Below are positions 1 to 9,117 of a DNA stretch of 64,000 nt, piece after piece. A program made the translations under genes and the position numbers. The notes beneath the pieces are model-generated. The model was not told the origin of the DNA. It was given only the letters and a program-made list of their open reading frames with translations, and made no database searches. How positions within the stretch are numbered: the first letter of the stretch is position 1; each line of letters opens with the position of its first letter. The stretch comes from Streptomyces sp. NBC_00306 (GTDB taxonomy: Bacteria; Actinomycetota; Actinomycetes; Streptomycetales; Streptomycetaceae), in NCBI RefSeq assembly GCF_036169555.1, contig NZ_CP108032.1:4960001-5024000 (forward strand). The letters are read 5' to 3'.

Positions 1-573
1 GTCGCCGAACTCGCCCGCCGCGCCGAGAAGATCAGGCTCGGCCGCGGCACTGCCGACGGCGTCGAGTGCGGCCCGCTGGTCTCCCGGCAGCAGCTCGCGA
101 AGACCGAGGAGTACGTCGCGTCCGCCCTCTCCGAGGGCGCGGTACTGCGTGCCGGCGGCCGGCGCCCCGAGGGCGAGGACCAGGAGGGCTTCTTCTACCG
201 GCCCACCGTCCTCGACCAGTGCCACCGCGAGATGCGCGTGGTCAGGGAGGAGGTCTTCGGCCCCGTCCTGACCGTCGAGACCTTCCGTACCGAGGACGAG
301 GCCGTCGCCCTCGCCAACGACACCGAGTACGGACTGGCCGGCGCGGTGTGGACCACCGACGCGGGCCGCGCCCGGCGCGTCGCAGGTCGGCTGCGCCACG
401 GCACCGTCTGGATCAACGACTTCCACCCCTACCTCCCGCAGGCGGAGTGGGGCGGCTTCGGCAAGAGCGGCATCGGGCGCGAGCTCGGTCCCGCCGGACT
501 CGCCGAGTACCGCGAGTCCAAGCACATCTACCAGAACCTCGCTCCGCGCCCCGTGCGCTGGTTCGCGGGCTGA
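1..573 (+). CDS. Aldehyde dehydrogenase family protein (betaine-aldehyde-dehydrogenase-like), C-terminal part
   Basis: The reading frame is open from base 1 and ends at a stop at 571-573, so only the last 190 residues are visible. They carry typical NAD(P)-dependent aldehyde dehydrogenase C-terminal motifs: EEVFGPVLTVETF, NDTEYGLAGAVWT and the closing block GGFGKSGIGRELG. The catalytic Cys and Glu would lie upstream of the window. The next gene is a GMC (choline-dehydrogenase-like) oxidoreductase 27 bp downstream, followed by a betaine ABC importer. The inferred job is therefore oxidation of betaine aldehyde to glycine betaine, or of a related aldehyde, in the cytoplasm. The family is certain; the substrate is inferred only from context. 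Confidence 0.9.
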   Translation, partial: VAELARRAEKIRLGRGTADGVECGPLVSRQQLAKTEEYVASALSEGAVLRAGGRRPEGEDQEGFFYRPTVLDQCHREMRVVREEVFGPVLTVETFRTEDEAVALANDTEYGLAGAVWTTDAGRARRVAGRLRHGTVWINDFHPYLPQAEWGGFGKSGIGRELGPAGLAEYRESKHIYQNLAPRPVRWFAG

Positions 574-600
574 CGAGGGACGAGGAGCACCAAGAACACC

Positions 601-2139
601 ATGCCTGAGTACGACTATGTCGTGATCGGGGGCGGCACGGCCGGATCGGTCATCGCCTCCCGTCTCACGGAGAACCCGGATGTCACCGTCGCCGTCATCG
701 AGGGCGGCCCGAGCGACGTCGGACGCGACGACGTCCTGACCCTGCGGCGCTGGATGGGCCTGCTGGGCGGCGAACTCGACTACGACTACCCCACCACCGA
801 ACAGCCCCAGGGCAACTCCCACATCCGGCACAGCCGGGCCCGGGTGCTCGGCGGCTGCTCGTCGCACAACACCCTCATCGCCTTCAAGCCGCTGCCGTCC
901 GACTGGGACGAGTGGGAGACGGCGGGCGCCAAGGGCTGGGGCGCGGTGCCCATGGAGGCGTACTTCGCCCGGCTGCGGAACAACATCGTTCCCGTCGACG
1001 AGGCGGACCGTAACGCCATCGCCCGCGACTTCGTCGACGCCGCCCAGGCCGCCATCGGCGTCCCGCGCGTCGAGGGCTTCAACAAGAAGCCGTTCCACGA
1101 GGGCGTCGGCTTCTTCGACCTGGCGTACCACCCGGAGAACAACAAGCGGTCGTCCGCCTCCGTCGCCTATCTGCACCCCTTCCTGGACCGCCCCAACCTC
1201 CACATCGCGCTGGAGACCTGGGCGTACCGGCTGGAGCTGGACGGTCCCCGCACCTTTGACGGCGGGAACCCCAGGGCGACCGGTGTGCACGTACGGACGA
1301 AGGACGGCGAGGAGCAGCTCGTCACCGCCCGCCGTGAAGTCCTCGTCTGCGCGGGCGCGGTGGACACTCCGCGACTGCTGCTGCACTCCGGCATCGGCCC
1401 GAAGGCCGACCTGGAGGCGCTCGGCATCCCCGTCGTGCACGACCTGCCGGGCGTGGGCGAGAACCTGCTCGACCACCCCGAGTCGGTGATCGTCTGGGAG
1501 ACCGACGGGCCGATCCCGGAGAACTCCGCGATGGACAGCGACGCCGGACTGTTCGTCCGCCGCGACCCGCGCGCCAGGACGCCCGACCTGATGTTCCACT
1601 TCTACCAGATCCCGTTCACGGACAATCCGGAGCGGCTCGGCTACGAACGGCCCCCGCACGGGGTATCGATGACGCCGAACATCCCCAAGCCCCACAGCCG
1701 CGGCCGGCTGTACCTGACCAGCGCCGACCCCGAGGTCAAGCCCGCGCTGGACTTCCGGTACTTCACGGACGAGGACGACTACGACGCGCGCACCCTCGTC
1801 GACGGCATCAGGATCGCCCGCGAGATCGCCCGGACCGAGCCCCTGGCCCACTGGCTCAAGCGCGAGGTCTGCCCCGGACCCGAGGTCACCGGGGACGAGG
1901 AGCTGAGCGAGTACGCGCGCAAGGTCGCCCACACCGTCTACCACCCGGCCGGCACCTGCCGGATGGGTGCGCAGGACGACGAACTGGCCGTGGTGGACCC
2001 GGAGCTGAGGATCCGGGGCCTGGACGGCATCCGGATCGCCGACGCGTCCGTCTTTCCGACCATGCCGTCCGTCAACCCCATGATCGGGGTGCTGATGGTC
2101 GGCGAGAAATGCGCCGAGCTTCTGGGAGGTACCGCCTGA
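601..2139 (+). CDS. GMC-family FAD oxidoreductase, choline-dehydrogenase-like
   Basis: 512 residues. The N-terminal Rossmann motif [16 protein letters not shown] binds [16 protein letters not shown] is the GMC signature 1 region. [17 protein letters not shown] is signature 2. Near the C-terminus [12 protein letters not shown] carries the catalytic His region, followed by [17 protein letters not shown]. Family members oxidise alcohols to aldehydes with FAD. With an aldehyde dehydrogenase just upstream and a betaine importer downstream, choline to betaine aldehyde is the most likely reaction. A GAGGAG-type ribosome binding site precedes the ATG. The stop codon overlaps the next start as TGATG, so translation is probably coupled. 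Other polyol or alcohol substrates cannot be excluded. Confidence 0.88.
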   Translation: MPEYDYVVIGGGTAGSVIASRLTENPDVTVAVIEGGPSDVGRDDVLTLRRWMGLLGGELDYDYPTTEQPQGNSHIRHSRARVLGGCSSHNTLIAFKPLPSDWDEWETAGAKGWGAVPMEAYFARLRNNIVPVDEADRNAIARDFVDAAQAAIGVPRVEGFNKKPFHEGVGFFDLAYHPENNKRSSASVAYLHPFLDRPNLHIALETWAYRLELDGPRTFDGGNPRATGVHVRTKDGEEQLVTARREVLVCAGAVDTPRLLLHSGIGPKADLEALGIPVVHDLPGVGENLLDHPESVIVWETDGPIPENSAMDSDAGLFVRRDPRARTPDLMFHFYQIPFTDNPERLGYERPPHGVSMTPNIPKPHSRGRLYLTSADPEVKPALDFRYFTDEDDYDARTLVDGIRIAREIARTEPLAHWLKREVCPGPEVTGDEELSEYARKVAHTVYHPAGTCRMGAQDDELAVVDPELRIRGLDGIRIADASVFPTMPSVNPMIGVLMVGEKCAELLGGTA

Positions 2140-3182
2140 TGAGTACGCCGCCCGTCTTCTCCGTCAGCGATCTGTGGAAGGTCTTCGGGCCCAAGGCGGA
2201 CCGCATACCCGGTTCGGAGCTCGCCGAGCTCCCGCCGGCCGAACTGCGCGAACGCACCGGCTGTACCGCGGCCGTGCGCGATGTCTCCTTCGACGTCCGC
2301 AAGGGCGAGGTCTTCGTCGTCATGGGCCTGTCCGGCTCCGGCAAGTCGACGCTCGTGCGCTGTCTGACCCGGCTCGTCGAGCCGACGTCGGGCTCGATCG
2401 CCATCGACGGCGAGGACGTCCTGTCGATGGACCGGGCACGGCTGCGCGAACTGCGCCGCCACCGCGCCTCCATGGTCTTCCAGCACTTCGGTCTGCTGCC
2501 GCACCGGTCGGTGCTCGACAACGTGGCGTACGGCCTGGAGATCCAGGGCGTCCCGCGGGCGGAACGACGGGCGAAGGCGGCGGAGTTCGTCGCCAAGGTG
2601 GGCCTCGACGGCATGGAGAGCCGCCGGCCCGCTCAGCTCTCCGGCGGTCAGCAGCAGCGTGTGGGGCTCGCCCGCGCGCTCGCCGTCGACCCCGAAGTCC
2701 TGCTGTTCGACGAGCCGTTCAGTGCGCTCGACCCGCTGATCCGCCGTGACATGCAGGAGGAGGTCGTACGGCTGCACCGCGAGGAGGGCCGCACGATGGT
2801 CTTCATCACGCACGACCTGAGCGAGGCGCTGAAGCTGGGCGACCGCATCGCGCTGATGCGGGACGGCCGGATCGTGCAGCTGGGCACCCCGGAGGAGATC
2901 GTCGGCTCGCCCGCGGACGACTATGTACGGGACTTCGTCCGTGACGTGCCCCGCGAGCAGATCATGACCGTGCGCACGGCGATGCGGCCCGCTCTCGCCG
3001 ACGAGACCGAGGAGGGGCCGGCCATCGGTCCCGACGCCACGGTCTTCGAGGCCATCGAGGCGGTGGCGCGCAGCGGCGCGAGCGCCCGCGTGATGCAGGA
3101 CGGCCGCTGTCTGGGCGTCGTGGACCACGCGGCACTGCTCAATGTGGTGGCCGGTGTGCCCGCGGCGAAGGCGGCGGCGTGA
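2139..3182 (+). CDS. Glycine betaine/proline ABC transporter ATP-binding protein (ProV/OpuAA type)
   Basis: 347 residues. Walker A is GLSGSGKST, the signature is [15 protein letters not shown], and Walker B is [13 protein letters not shown], followed by an H-loop in FITHDLSEA. The region after about residue 270 is a CBS-type regulatory domain ([14 protein letters not shown] ... [13 protein letters not shown]), as in osmoregulated betaine importers. A longer start at 2109 is possible in frame but lies inside the upstream gene; the ATG at 2139 overlaps its stop as TGATG and gives the normal N-terminus [17 protein letters not shown]. It energises import through the permease and binding protein encoded next. 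Confidence 0.93.
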   Translation: MSTPPVFSVSDLWKVFGPKADRIPGSELAELPPAELRERTGCTAAVRDVSFDVRKGEVFVVMGLSGSGKSTLVRCLTRLVEPTSGSIAIDGEDVLSMDRARLRELRRHRASMVFQHFGLLPHRSVLDNVAYGLEIQGVPRAERRAKAAEFVAKVGLDGMESRRPAQLSGGQQQRVGLARALAVDPEVLLFDEPFSALDPLIRRDMQEEVVRLHREEGRTMVFITHDLSEALKLGDRIALMRDGRIVQLGTPEEIVGSPADDYVRDFVRDVPREQIMTVRTAMRPALADETEEGPAIGPDATVFEAIEAVARSGASARVMQDGRCLGVVDHAALLNVVAGVPAAKAAA

Positions 3183-3327
3183 TGAGTCCCTGCGCTTTCG
3201 ACGGGCGCACCCTGTCCTGCTCCTCGGCTTCCGGGGTCTTCCGGGCCTCGGTGGCCTGCCGGAACTCCCGGGCCTCCCGGTCCTCGGCGGTCTGCCGTAG
3301 CGCCGGCGGCCGTGGGCGGTGGTCGGC

Positions 3328-5289
3328 ATGACCGCCGTCACCACCGGACAGGACGTCACCGCCGTCGCCGGCGGGCGCCGCTTGCTCGAAGGCCGCGGAC
3401 GCCACCTGGCCATGGCAGCCGGCGTCGTCGTCCTGCTGATCGCCGGAGCCCTTCTGCTCGGCGGCGGCAGCTGGCCCGCGTCCCTCGCCGTCGACCTGTC
3501 CGGCCCGCTCGGCCGGGCCAGCGACTGGATCGTCGACAACCGCGACAGCCACCCGGTCTTCCTGTACTTCTTCGGGCACATCAGCAACGCCGTCGTCCTT
3601 TCCGTGCGCGCGGTCTATCTGCTGCTGCTCGCCGCCGGATGGGCGGGCGTCACCGCGGCGGCCGGCCTGATCGCCTGGCGGGTGGCCGGTCTGCGGCTCG
3701 CGCTGACCGCCGTCGCCGGCTTCGCCGTCTGCGGACTGCTCGGCATGTGGGTGCCGACCATGCAGACCCTCGCCCTGATGGTGGTCGCGGTCCTCGCGTC
3801 CGTCGTCGTGGGCGGGCTCATCGGCCTCGCTACCGGGCTGTCGGACCGGACGCACCGGGCGATGCGGCCGGTGCTCGACACCATGCAGGTGCTGCCGGCG
3901 TTCGCGTATCTGCTGCCGGTCGTGCTGGTCTTCGGTATCGGCGTGCCCGCGGCCGTCCTGGCGACCGTGGTCTACGCCGCTCCGCCGATGGCGCGTCTCA
4001 CCGCACTCGGGCTGCGCGGCGCCGACGCCGGCGTGCTGGAAGCGTCCGCCTCGATGGGCGCGACCGGACGGCAGCGGCTGCTGACCGCCCGGCTGCCGCT
4101 GGCCCGCAAGGAACTCCTCCTCGGCGTCAACCAGTCGATCATGATGGCGCTGTCGATGGCGGTCATCGCGTCCGTCATCGGCGCCGGCGGCCTCGGTGAC
4201 CGCGTCTACCAGGCGCTGGCCTCCGTCGACGTCGGTGCCGCGCTCGCTGCCGGCATCCCGATCGTCCTGCTGGCCGTCGTGCTGGACCGTACGACCGCTG
4301 CCGCCGGTGCCCGGGTGGGCGCCGCTCCCGACACCTCGGCGCTGCGCGGATGGCGCGGCTGGACGGTGGTCGGCGTTCTGCTGCTCGCCGTCGCCGTGGC
4401 CGGGCGGCTTGCGGAGCGGCTGTCCTGGCCGGAGAGCTGGGTCGTCGGTATCGCCGAGCCCGTCAACCGCGCGGTCGACTGGATGACCGCCCATCTGTAC
4501 TCGGGCGTCCCCGTCGTCGGCGGCACCGCCGACTGGGCCGCGCGCTTCACCGGCTGGGTGCTCGACCCCCTGCGGGACGGTCTCCAGGCGCTGCCCTGGT
4601 GGTCCGTACTCCTGCTGGTCGGTGCGCTCGCGCTGCTGATCGGCACCTGGCGCACCGCGCTGACGGCGGTCCTCGCCATGGCCGCCGTCGGCGTCCTCGG
4701 CGTGTGGGAGCCCTCCCTCGACACGCTCTCGCAGGTGCTCGCGGCCGTCGCCGTGACCCTGGTGCTGGGCTTCGCCGTCGCGATCGGCGCGGCACGCAGC
4801 GCACGGGTGGAGAGGCTGCTGCGGCCGGTGCTGGACGTGTTCCAGACCATGCCGCAGTTCGTCTATCTGATCCCGGTGGTCGCGCTGTTCGGTGTCGGCC
4901 GCGCCCCCGCGGCCGCGGCAGCCGTCGTGTACGCCCTGCCGGCCGTCGTCCGCATCACCACGCAGGGGCTGCGGGGTGTCGACCCCGTGGCCATGGAATC
5001 CGCCCGCTCGCTGGGCGCGACCGGCTGGCAGCAGCTGCGGCAGGTCCAACTGCCGCTCGCCCGCCCGGCCCTGCTGCTCGCCGTCAACCAGGGCGTCGTG
5101 CTGGTCCTCGCCGTCGTCATCATCGGCGGCCTGGTCGGCGGTGGCGCACTCGGCTACGACGTGGTGTTCGGCCTCGCCCAGGGCGACCTGGCGACCGGTC
5201 TGGTCGCGGGCGCCGCGATTGTCTGCCTGGGCCTGATGCTCGACCGGGTCACGCAGCCGACCGCCCGCCGCGCCGGAAAGGGGGCCTGA
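3328..5289 (+). CDS. Glycine betaine ABC transporter permease, two ProW-like units in one chain
   Basis: 653 residues, about twice the usual ProW length. Two homologous membrane units follow each other. Each has the pattern 'DTMQVLPAFAYLLPVVLVFG' or 'DVFQTMPQFVYLIPVVALFG' and then an EAA-type loop that contacts the ATPase (EASASMGATGRQRLL...LPLARKELLL and ESARSLGATGWQQLR...LPLARPALLL). The chain may therefore form the complete membrane pore as a pseudodimer. A GTG at 3319 is an alternative start. No clear Shine-Dalgarno site is seen at either; the 145-bp spacer from the ATPase gene is a low-complexity leucine/glycine-like tract (see findings). The binding-protein gene follows after 1 bp. Confidence 0.92.
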   Translation: MTAVTTGQDVTAVAGGRRLLEGRGRHLAMAAGVVVLLIAGALLLGGGSWPASLAVDLSGPLGRASDWIVDNRDSHPVFLYFFGHISNAVVLSVRAVYLLLLAAGWAGVTAAAGLIAWRVAGLRLALTAVAGFAVCGLLGMWVPTMQTLALMVVAVLASVVVGGLIGLATGLSDRTHRAMRPVLDTMQVLPAFAYLLPVVLVFGIGVPAAVLATVVYAAPPMARLTALGLRGADAGVLEASASMGATGRQRLLTARLPLARKELLLGVNQSIMMALSMAVIASVIGAGGLGDRVYQALASVDVGAALAAGIPIVLLAVVLDRTTAAAGARVGAAPDTSALRGWRGWTVVGVLLLAVAVAGRLAERLSWPESWVVGIAEPVNRAVDWMTAHLYSGVPVVGGTADWAARFTGWVLDPLRDGLQALPWWSVLLLVGALALLIGTWRTALTAVLAMAAVGVLGVWEPSLDTLSQVLAAVAVTLVLGFAVAIGAARSARVERLLRPVLDVFQTMPQFVYLIPVVALFGVGRAPAAAAAVVYALPAVVRITTQGLRGVDPVAMESARSLGATGWQQLRQVQLPLARPALLLAVNQGVVLVLAVVIIGGLVGGGALGYDVVFGLAQGDLATGLVAGAAIVCLGLMLDRVTQPTARRAGKGA

Positions 5290-5290
5290 C

Positions 5291-6259
5291 ATGGCCACTC
5301 GTCTACGCATCACCGCACTGGCCGCGGCGATCGGCCTGGTGGGCATCACCGGCTGCGGCGCGGCCGATATGACCAAGCAGGCGTCGCCGTACGCCGCCGC
5401 CCAGGGCGCGAAGACCGTCACGCTCTCCGTCCAGTCGTGGGTGGGTGCCCAGGCCAATGTGGCCGTGGCGTCGTATCTGCTCGAACACGAGCTGGGCTAC
5501 CGCGTGGACACCGTCCAGGTGGACGAGGTGCCGGCCTGGGACGCGCTCAGCCAGGGCCGGGTCGACGCCATCCTGGAGGACTGGGGCCACCCGGAGCAGG
5601 AGGACCGGTACGTCAAGGACAAGAAGACGATCGAGCCGGGCGGCGGTCTCGGCGTCACCGGTCACATCGGCTGGTTCGTCCCGACGTACTTCGCGAAGGC
5701 GCACCCCGATGTCACCGACTGGCGGAACCTCGACAAGTACGCCGACCAGCTCCGCACGGCGGAGAGCGGCGGCAAGGGCCAGCTGCTGGACGGATCGCCG
5801 TCGTACGTCACCAACGACAAGGCGCTGGTGGAGAACCTGAAGCTGGACTACCAGGTCGTCTTCGCCGGGTCCGAGGCCGCGCAGATCACCCAGATCAAGC
5901 AGTTCGCGAAGCAGAAGAAGCCCTTCCTCAGCTACTGGTACAAGCCGCAGTGGCTGTTCGAGAAGGTGCCGATGACCGAGGTGAAGCTGCCCGCGTACAA
6001 GGAGGGGTGTGACGCCGACCCGAAGAAGGTGGCCTGCGCCTATCCGCACACGCCGTTGCAGAAGTTCCTCAACAGCACGTTCTCGAAGAAGGGCGGCGAG
6101 GCGGCGGACTTCCTGAAGAAGTTCAACTGGACCACCGATCAGCAGAACGATGTGGCGCTGATGATCGCGGAACAGAAGCTGTCGCCGGAGGAAGCGGCCA
6201 AGAAGTGGGTCGAGAAGAACGAGGCGACCTGGCGGAAGTGGCTGCCGAAGAAGAAGTGA
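5291..6259 (+). CDS. Glycine betaine/choline-type substrate-binding lipoprotein (OpuAC family)
   Basis: 322 residues. A short signal peptide ends in the lipobox VGITGC, so the mature protein should be lipid-anchored outside the membrane. The OpuAC-type domain covers the rest, with aromatic clusters suited to a quaternary ammonium ligand (DWGHPEQED, GWFVPTYF, SYWYKPQWLF). It is the last gene of the importer operon, starting right after the permease stop. The gene ends just before a strong hairpin terminator. Exact ligand preference (betaine, choline, proline betaine) cannot be read from sequence alone. Confidence 0.92.
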   Translation: MATRLRITALAAAIGLVGITGCGAADMTKQASPYAAAQGAKTVTLSVQSWVGAQANVAVASYLLEHELGYRVDTVQVDEVPAWDALSQGRVDAILEDWGHPEQEDRYVKDKKTIEPGGGLGVTGHIGWFVPTYFAKAHPDVTDWRNLDKYADQLRTAESGGKGQLLDGSPSYVTNDKALVENLKLDYQVVFAGSEAAQITQIKQFAKQKKPFLSYWYKPQWLFEKVPMTEVKLPAYKEGCDADPKKVACAYPHTPLQKFLNSTFSKKGGEAADFLKKFNWTTDQQNDVALMIAEQKLSPEEAAKKWVEKNEATWRKWLPKKK

Positions 6260-6275
6260 TGTGACGTGGTGACGG

Positions 6276-6307
6276 CAGGACGGGCCCGCTCCGGCGGGCC
6301 CGTCCTG
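6276..6307 (+). terminator. Intrinsic-type terminator of the betaine operon
   Basis: A perfect 14-bp stem (CAGGACGGGCCCGC with its complement, loop TCCG) starts 16 bp after the stop codon of the binding-protein gene. It is followed by TTGTTGTGTGT on the + strand. The neighbour on the other side is convergent, so it may also stop transcription from the minus strand. Confidence 0.85.
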
Positions 6308-6384
6308 TTGTGTGTCGTGTCGTGGGGCCTGTCTTGGTGCTGCCGCGCCGCCCGTGCCGCCTGCGTGCCGTCGTCGCGTCCGTG

Positions 6385-7104
6385 TCAGCCCAGGAGCCGG
6401 TCCGCGATCCCCCTCACCTTCCGCATCGCCTCCTGCTGAAGCTGCGGGCCGAAGGTGATCCGGGTCGCGCCCAGGCGGCCCAGTTCCGCGAGCGCGGGGC
6501 CACCCGGGATCGGTGAGGCATTGATCGGGAGCGCGGTCTCGGCCCGCAGCAGCGGAAGGTGCTCCGGCGGGACGCCCAGCGGATACACGCAGTCCGCGCC
6601 GGCCTCCTCGTAGAGCCGGATCCGGCCGATCGCCTCGTCCGGGTCGGCGACGCCCCGCAGGAACGTGTCCATCCGGGCGTTGATGAACAGCGCGCCCCCG
6701 GCTGCCGCGCGGACCTCGGCCATCCAGTCGGCGTGCGGCCGCGGGTCCTTCAGCACCCCCGTGACCGGGTCGGAGTCCTCCAGATTGCAGCCGACCGCGC
6801 CCGTGTCGAGCACCCGGGCGACGAGTTCCTTCGGCGGCAGACCGTACCCGCCTTCGACGTCGGCGGAGACCGGAACGCTCACCGAGCGGGCGATACGGGT
6901 GACGGCGGCGAACATCTCGTCGGCCGGTGTATGCCCGTCCTCATAGCCGAGCGAGGCGGCGACGCCCGCGCTCGGGGTGGCGAGCGCGGGGAAGCCGGCG
7001 TCCGCGAAGACGCGGGCGGCGGCCGCGTCCCACGGGCCGGGGAGGACGAGCGGGTCGTCCGCCGCCCGGCCGTGGTGGAGTGCGCGGAAGGCCTCGACGG
7101 TCAT
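6385..7104 (-). CDS. Isocitrate lyase/PEP mutase superfamily protein
   Basis: 239 residues. The superfamily fold is indicated by the substrate region PGPWDAAAARVFADAGFPALATPSAGVAASLGYEDG and the metal-binding motif VSADVEGGYG. Family members make or break C-C or C-P bonds in oxaloacetate, methylisocitrate or phosphonopyruvate. The usual catalytic KKCGH loop of true isocitrate lyases is not seen and the chain is short, so isocitrate lyase itself is unlikely. It sits 12 bp downstream of an AhpD-like gene in the same direction, with GAGGAG before its ATG, so they form an operon. The specific reaction is unknown. Confidence 0.85.
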   Translation of the reverse strand: MTVEAFRALHHGRAADDPLVLPGPWDAAAARVFADAGFPALATPSAGVAASLGYEDGHTPADEMFAAVTRIARSVSVPVSADVEGGYGLPPKELVARVLDTGAVGCNLEDSDPVTGVLKDPRPHADWMAEVRAAAGGALFINARMDTFLRGVADPDEAIGRIRLYEEAGADCVYPLGVPPEHLPLLRAETALPINASPIPGGPALAELGRLGATRITFGPQLQQEAMRKVRGIADRLLG

Positions 7105-7116
7105 CTCGGCAGCTCC

Positions 7117-7617
7117 TCAGTGCTGGTACTGGCCGGGTGTGTAGTGGCCCGGCACGAGCCGGCAGGTCACGCCGAAGCGGTTCCAGGCGTTGATGACGGT
7201 GATCGCCGCGATCAGCTGGGCCAGTTCGGTCTCGTCGAACTCCTTCGCCGCCTTCGCGAACACCTCGTCCGGCACGAAACCGTCGGTGATGACCGTCACC
7301 GCCTCGGTGAGCTCGATCGCCGCGATCTCCTTCGCCGTGTAGAAGTGCTGCGACTCCTCCCAGGCGCCGAGCTGGATGATCCGCTCCGGCGACTCGCCCG
7401 CGGCGAGCGCGTCCTTGGAGTGCATGTCCAGGCAGAAGGCACAGTGGTTGAGCTGCGAGGCACGGATCTTGACGAGCTCCAGGACCACCGGGTCGACGCC
7501 CCGACGGGCCGCCGCGTCCAGCGAGACCATCGCCTTGTAGACCTCGGGAGCGAGCTTCGCGAGATCGAGGCGGGGAGCGTGTTCGGGCAGACGCGTGGTG
7601 GTCGTTTCACTGTTCAT
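7117..7617 (-). CDS. Carboxymuconolactone decarboxylase/AhpD-family protein
   Basis: 166 residues. The motif HCAFCLDMHSKDAL is the redox-active CxxC...H motif of AhpD-type alkylhydroperoxidases. The C-terminal half has the usual second helical repeat (LAQLIAAITVINAWNRFGV). Such proteins reduce peroxides or act as dithiol relays in the cytoplasm. The ATG has no Shine-Dalgarno site; a TAGATT hexamer 7 nt upstream suggests a leaderless transcript (see promoter entry). It leads an operon with the PEP-mutase-like gene and is divergent from a MocR regulator, which may control it. Confidence 0.88.
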   Translation of the reverse strand: MNSETTTTRLPEHAPRLDLAKLAPEVYKAMVSLDAAARRGVDPVVLELVKIRASQLNHCAFCLDMHSKDALAAGESPERIIQLGAWEESQHFYTAKEIAAIELTEAVTVITDGFVPDEVFAKAAKEFDETELAQLIAAITVINAWNRFGVTCRLVPGHYTPGQYQH

Positions 7618-7664
7618 GCCGTCGAATCTAGTCCGGCTGTGGCGCAGGAGTATGGTCCATTTAC
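7618..7664. promoter_or_regulatory. Divergent, probably leaderless promoter pair
   Basis: On the minus strand TAGATT (7630-7625) lies 7 nt before the ATG at 7617. On the plus strand TATGGT (7651-7656) lies 8 nt before the ATG at 7665. Both match the TANNNT -10 consensus at the distance expected when transcription starts at the start codon. No good -35 boxes were seen. The 47-bp gap is a natural place for the MocR-type regulator to act on both genes. Confidence 0.5.
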
Positions 7665-9062
7665 ATGACGGATTCCTGGTCCACTTTCGGCGCCGACCTG
7701 CATCTGGAGCTGCGCGGTACGGGCCTGCGCGCGGGCCTGATGGACGCCCTGCGGGAGGCCGTCCGCAGCGGGCGGCTCACCCCCGGGACCCGGCTGCCGT
7801 CCTCGCGATCGCTCGCCGCCGATCTGGGCATCGCCCGGAACACGGTCGCCGACGCCTACGTCGAGCTGGTCGCCGAAGGCTGGCTCACCGCCCAGCAGGG
7901 CTCGGGGACACGGGTCGCACGGCGGGCGGCGCCCCGGCGGCCCGCCGGGGTGGCGAGAACGCGCCCTGCCAGGCCCACGGCCCGCTACTCCCTGCGGGCG
8001 GGCAGCCCCGACCTCGCGTCGTTCCCGCGTGCGGAGTGGCTCAAGGCGGCCCGCCGTGCGATCACCGCCGCACCCCACGAGGCGTTCGGCTACGGCGATC
8101 CGCGAGGCCGGATCGAACTGCGGACCGTGCTCGCCGACTACCTGGCCCGGGCGCGTGGAGTCCGCGCCGATCCCGAACGGATCGTCATCTGCTCCGGTTT
8201 CGTGCACGGGCTGATGCTGATGGGGAAGGTGCTGCGCGCGCGGCGCGTACGCGAGGTCGCCGTCGAGTCCTACGGCCTCGACCTGCACTGGAACGTGCTG
8301 CGCGAGGCGGGGATGCGGACGCCCGCGCTGCCCTGCGACGAACTCGGCGCAGCCACCCCGCAGTTGGAGCGGATGCGGGGAGCGGGCGCGGTGCTGCTGA
8401 CACCGGCGCACCAGTTCCCGCTCGGGGTACCACTGCATCCCGACCGGCGCGCGGCCGTCGTCGACTGGGCCCGCGCGTCCGGCGGGGTGGTCCTCGAGGA
8501 CGACTACGACGGTGAGTTCCGCTACGACCGCCAGCCGGTGGGTGCGCTCCAAGGGCTGGATCCCGACCGGGTGGTCTACATGGGCACGGCGAGCAAGTCC
8601 CTGGTGCCGGGACTGCGACTGGGCTGGATGGTGCTGCCCGAGGAACTGGTGGGGGAGGTGGCCGAGGGGAAGGGGGCGACCGACTGGATGTGCGGCGTGC
8701 TCGACCAGCTGACGCTCGCCGAGTTCATCGCCTCCGGCGCGTACGACCGGCATGTGCGCGGGATGCGGCTGCGCTACCGCAGACGGCGGGACCAGCTGGT
8801 GGCCGCGCTGGCCGAGCGTGCTCCGGACATCAGCGTCAGCGGGATCGCGGCGGGACTGCACGCGGTGCTCGAACTCCCGGACGGCACCGAGCCGTCGGTC
8901 GTCCAGGCGGCCGGCTGGCAGGGCCTCTCGGTTTCGGGGCTGTCCTCCTTCCGGCACGAGGAGGTGACGTCGGGCAGGGACGCCCTGGTGGTGGGCTACG
9001 CGACGCCGCCGGACAGCGCGTGGGCGAACTCGCTGGACGCGCTGTGCAGGGTGCTTCCTTAG
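7665..9062 (+). CDS. MocR/PdxR-family transcriptional regulator (GntR DNA-binding plus aminotransferase-like domain)
   Basis: 465 residues. The N-terminal winged helix is GntR type (GLMDALREAVRSGRLTPG...LPSSRSLAADLGIARNTVADAY). From about residue 110 a fold-type I aminotransferase domain follows, with the conserved PLP region VYMGTASKSLVPGLRLGWM, whose Lys should form the internal aldimine. Such proteins use PLP as an effector, as with PdxR controlling vitamin B6 synthesis. No pdxST genes are nearby; the divergent neighbours are the AhpD-like and PEP-mutase-like genes, so these may be targets. Translation is probably leaderless from the ATG. Confidence 0.9.
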   Translation: MTDSWSTFGADLHLELRGTGLRAGLMDALREAVRSGRLTPGTRLPSSRSLAADLGIARNTVADAYVELVAEGWLTAQQGSGTRVARRAAPRRPAGVARTRPARPTARYSLRAGSPDLASFPRAEWLKAARRAITAAPHEAFGYGDPRGRIELRTVLADYLARARGVRADPERIVICSGFVHGLMLMGKVLRARRVREVAVESYGLDLHWNVLREAGMRTPALPCDELGAATPQLERMRGAGAVLLTPAHQFPLGVPLHPDRRAAVVDWARASGGVVLEDDYDGEFRYDRQPVGALQGLDPDRVVYMGTASKSLVPGLRLGWMVLPEELVGEVAEGKGATDWMCGVLDQLTLAEFIASGAYDRHVRGMRLRYRRRRDQLVAALAERAPDISVSGIAAGLHAVLELPDGTEPSVVQAAGWQGLSVSGLSSFRHEEVTSGRDALVVGYATPPDSAWANSLDALCRVLP

Positions 9063-9117
9063 GGCTGGGTTCCGGGCAGGGGGCGCCGTACGGGCGCGGG
9101 CGGGGTACGGATGCGGT

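Noticed and set aside
3182-3331. 49-codon frame overlapping both neighbours by ATGA/TGATG
   Set aside because: Its Ser/Arg/Cys-rich composition is not protein-like. Kept only as a finding about coupling, not as a gene.
3139-5457. Very long minus-strand open frame opposite the double permease gene
   Set aside because: It is an antisense shadow caused by high GC. Its product is Gly/Arg/Asp-rich without domains, while the plus strand encodes a clear permease and binding protein.
6385-7104. Isocitrate lyase proper
   Set aside because: At 239 residues it is about half the usual length and the KKCGH catalytic loop is not seen. Only the superfamily name is supported.
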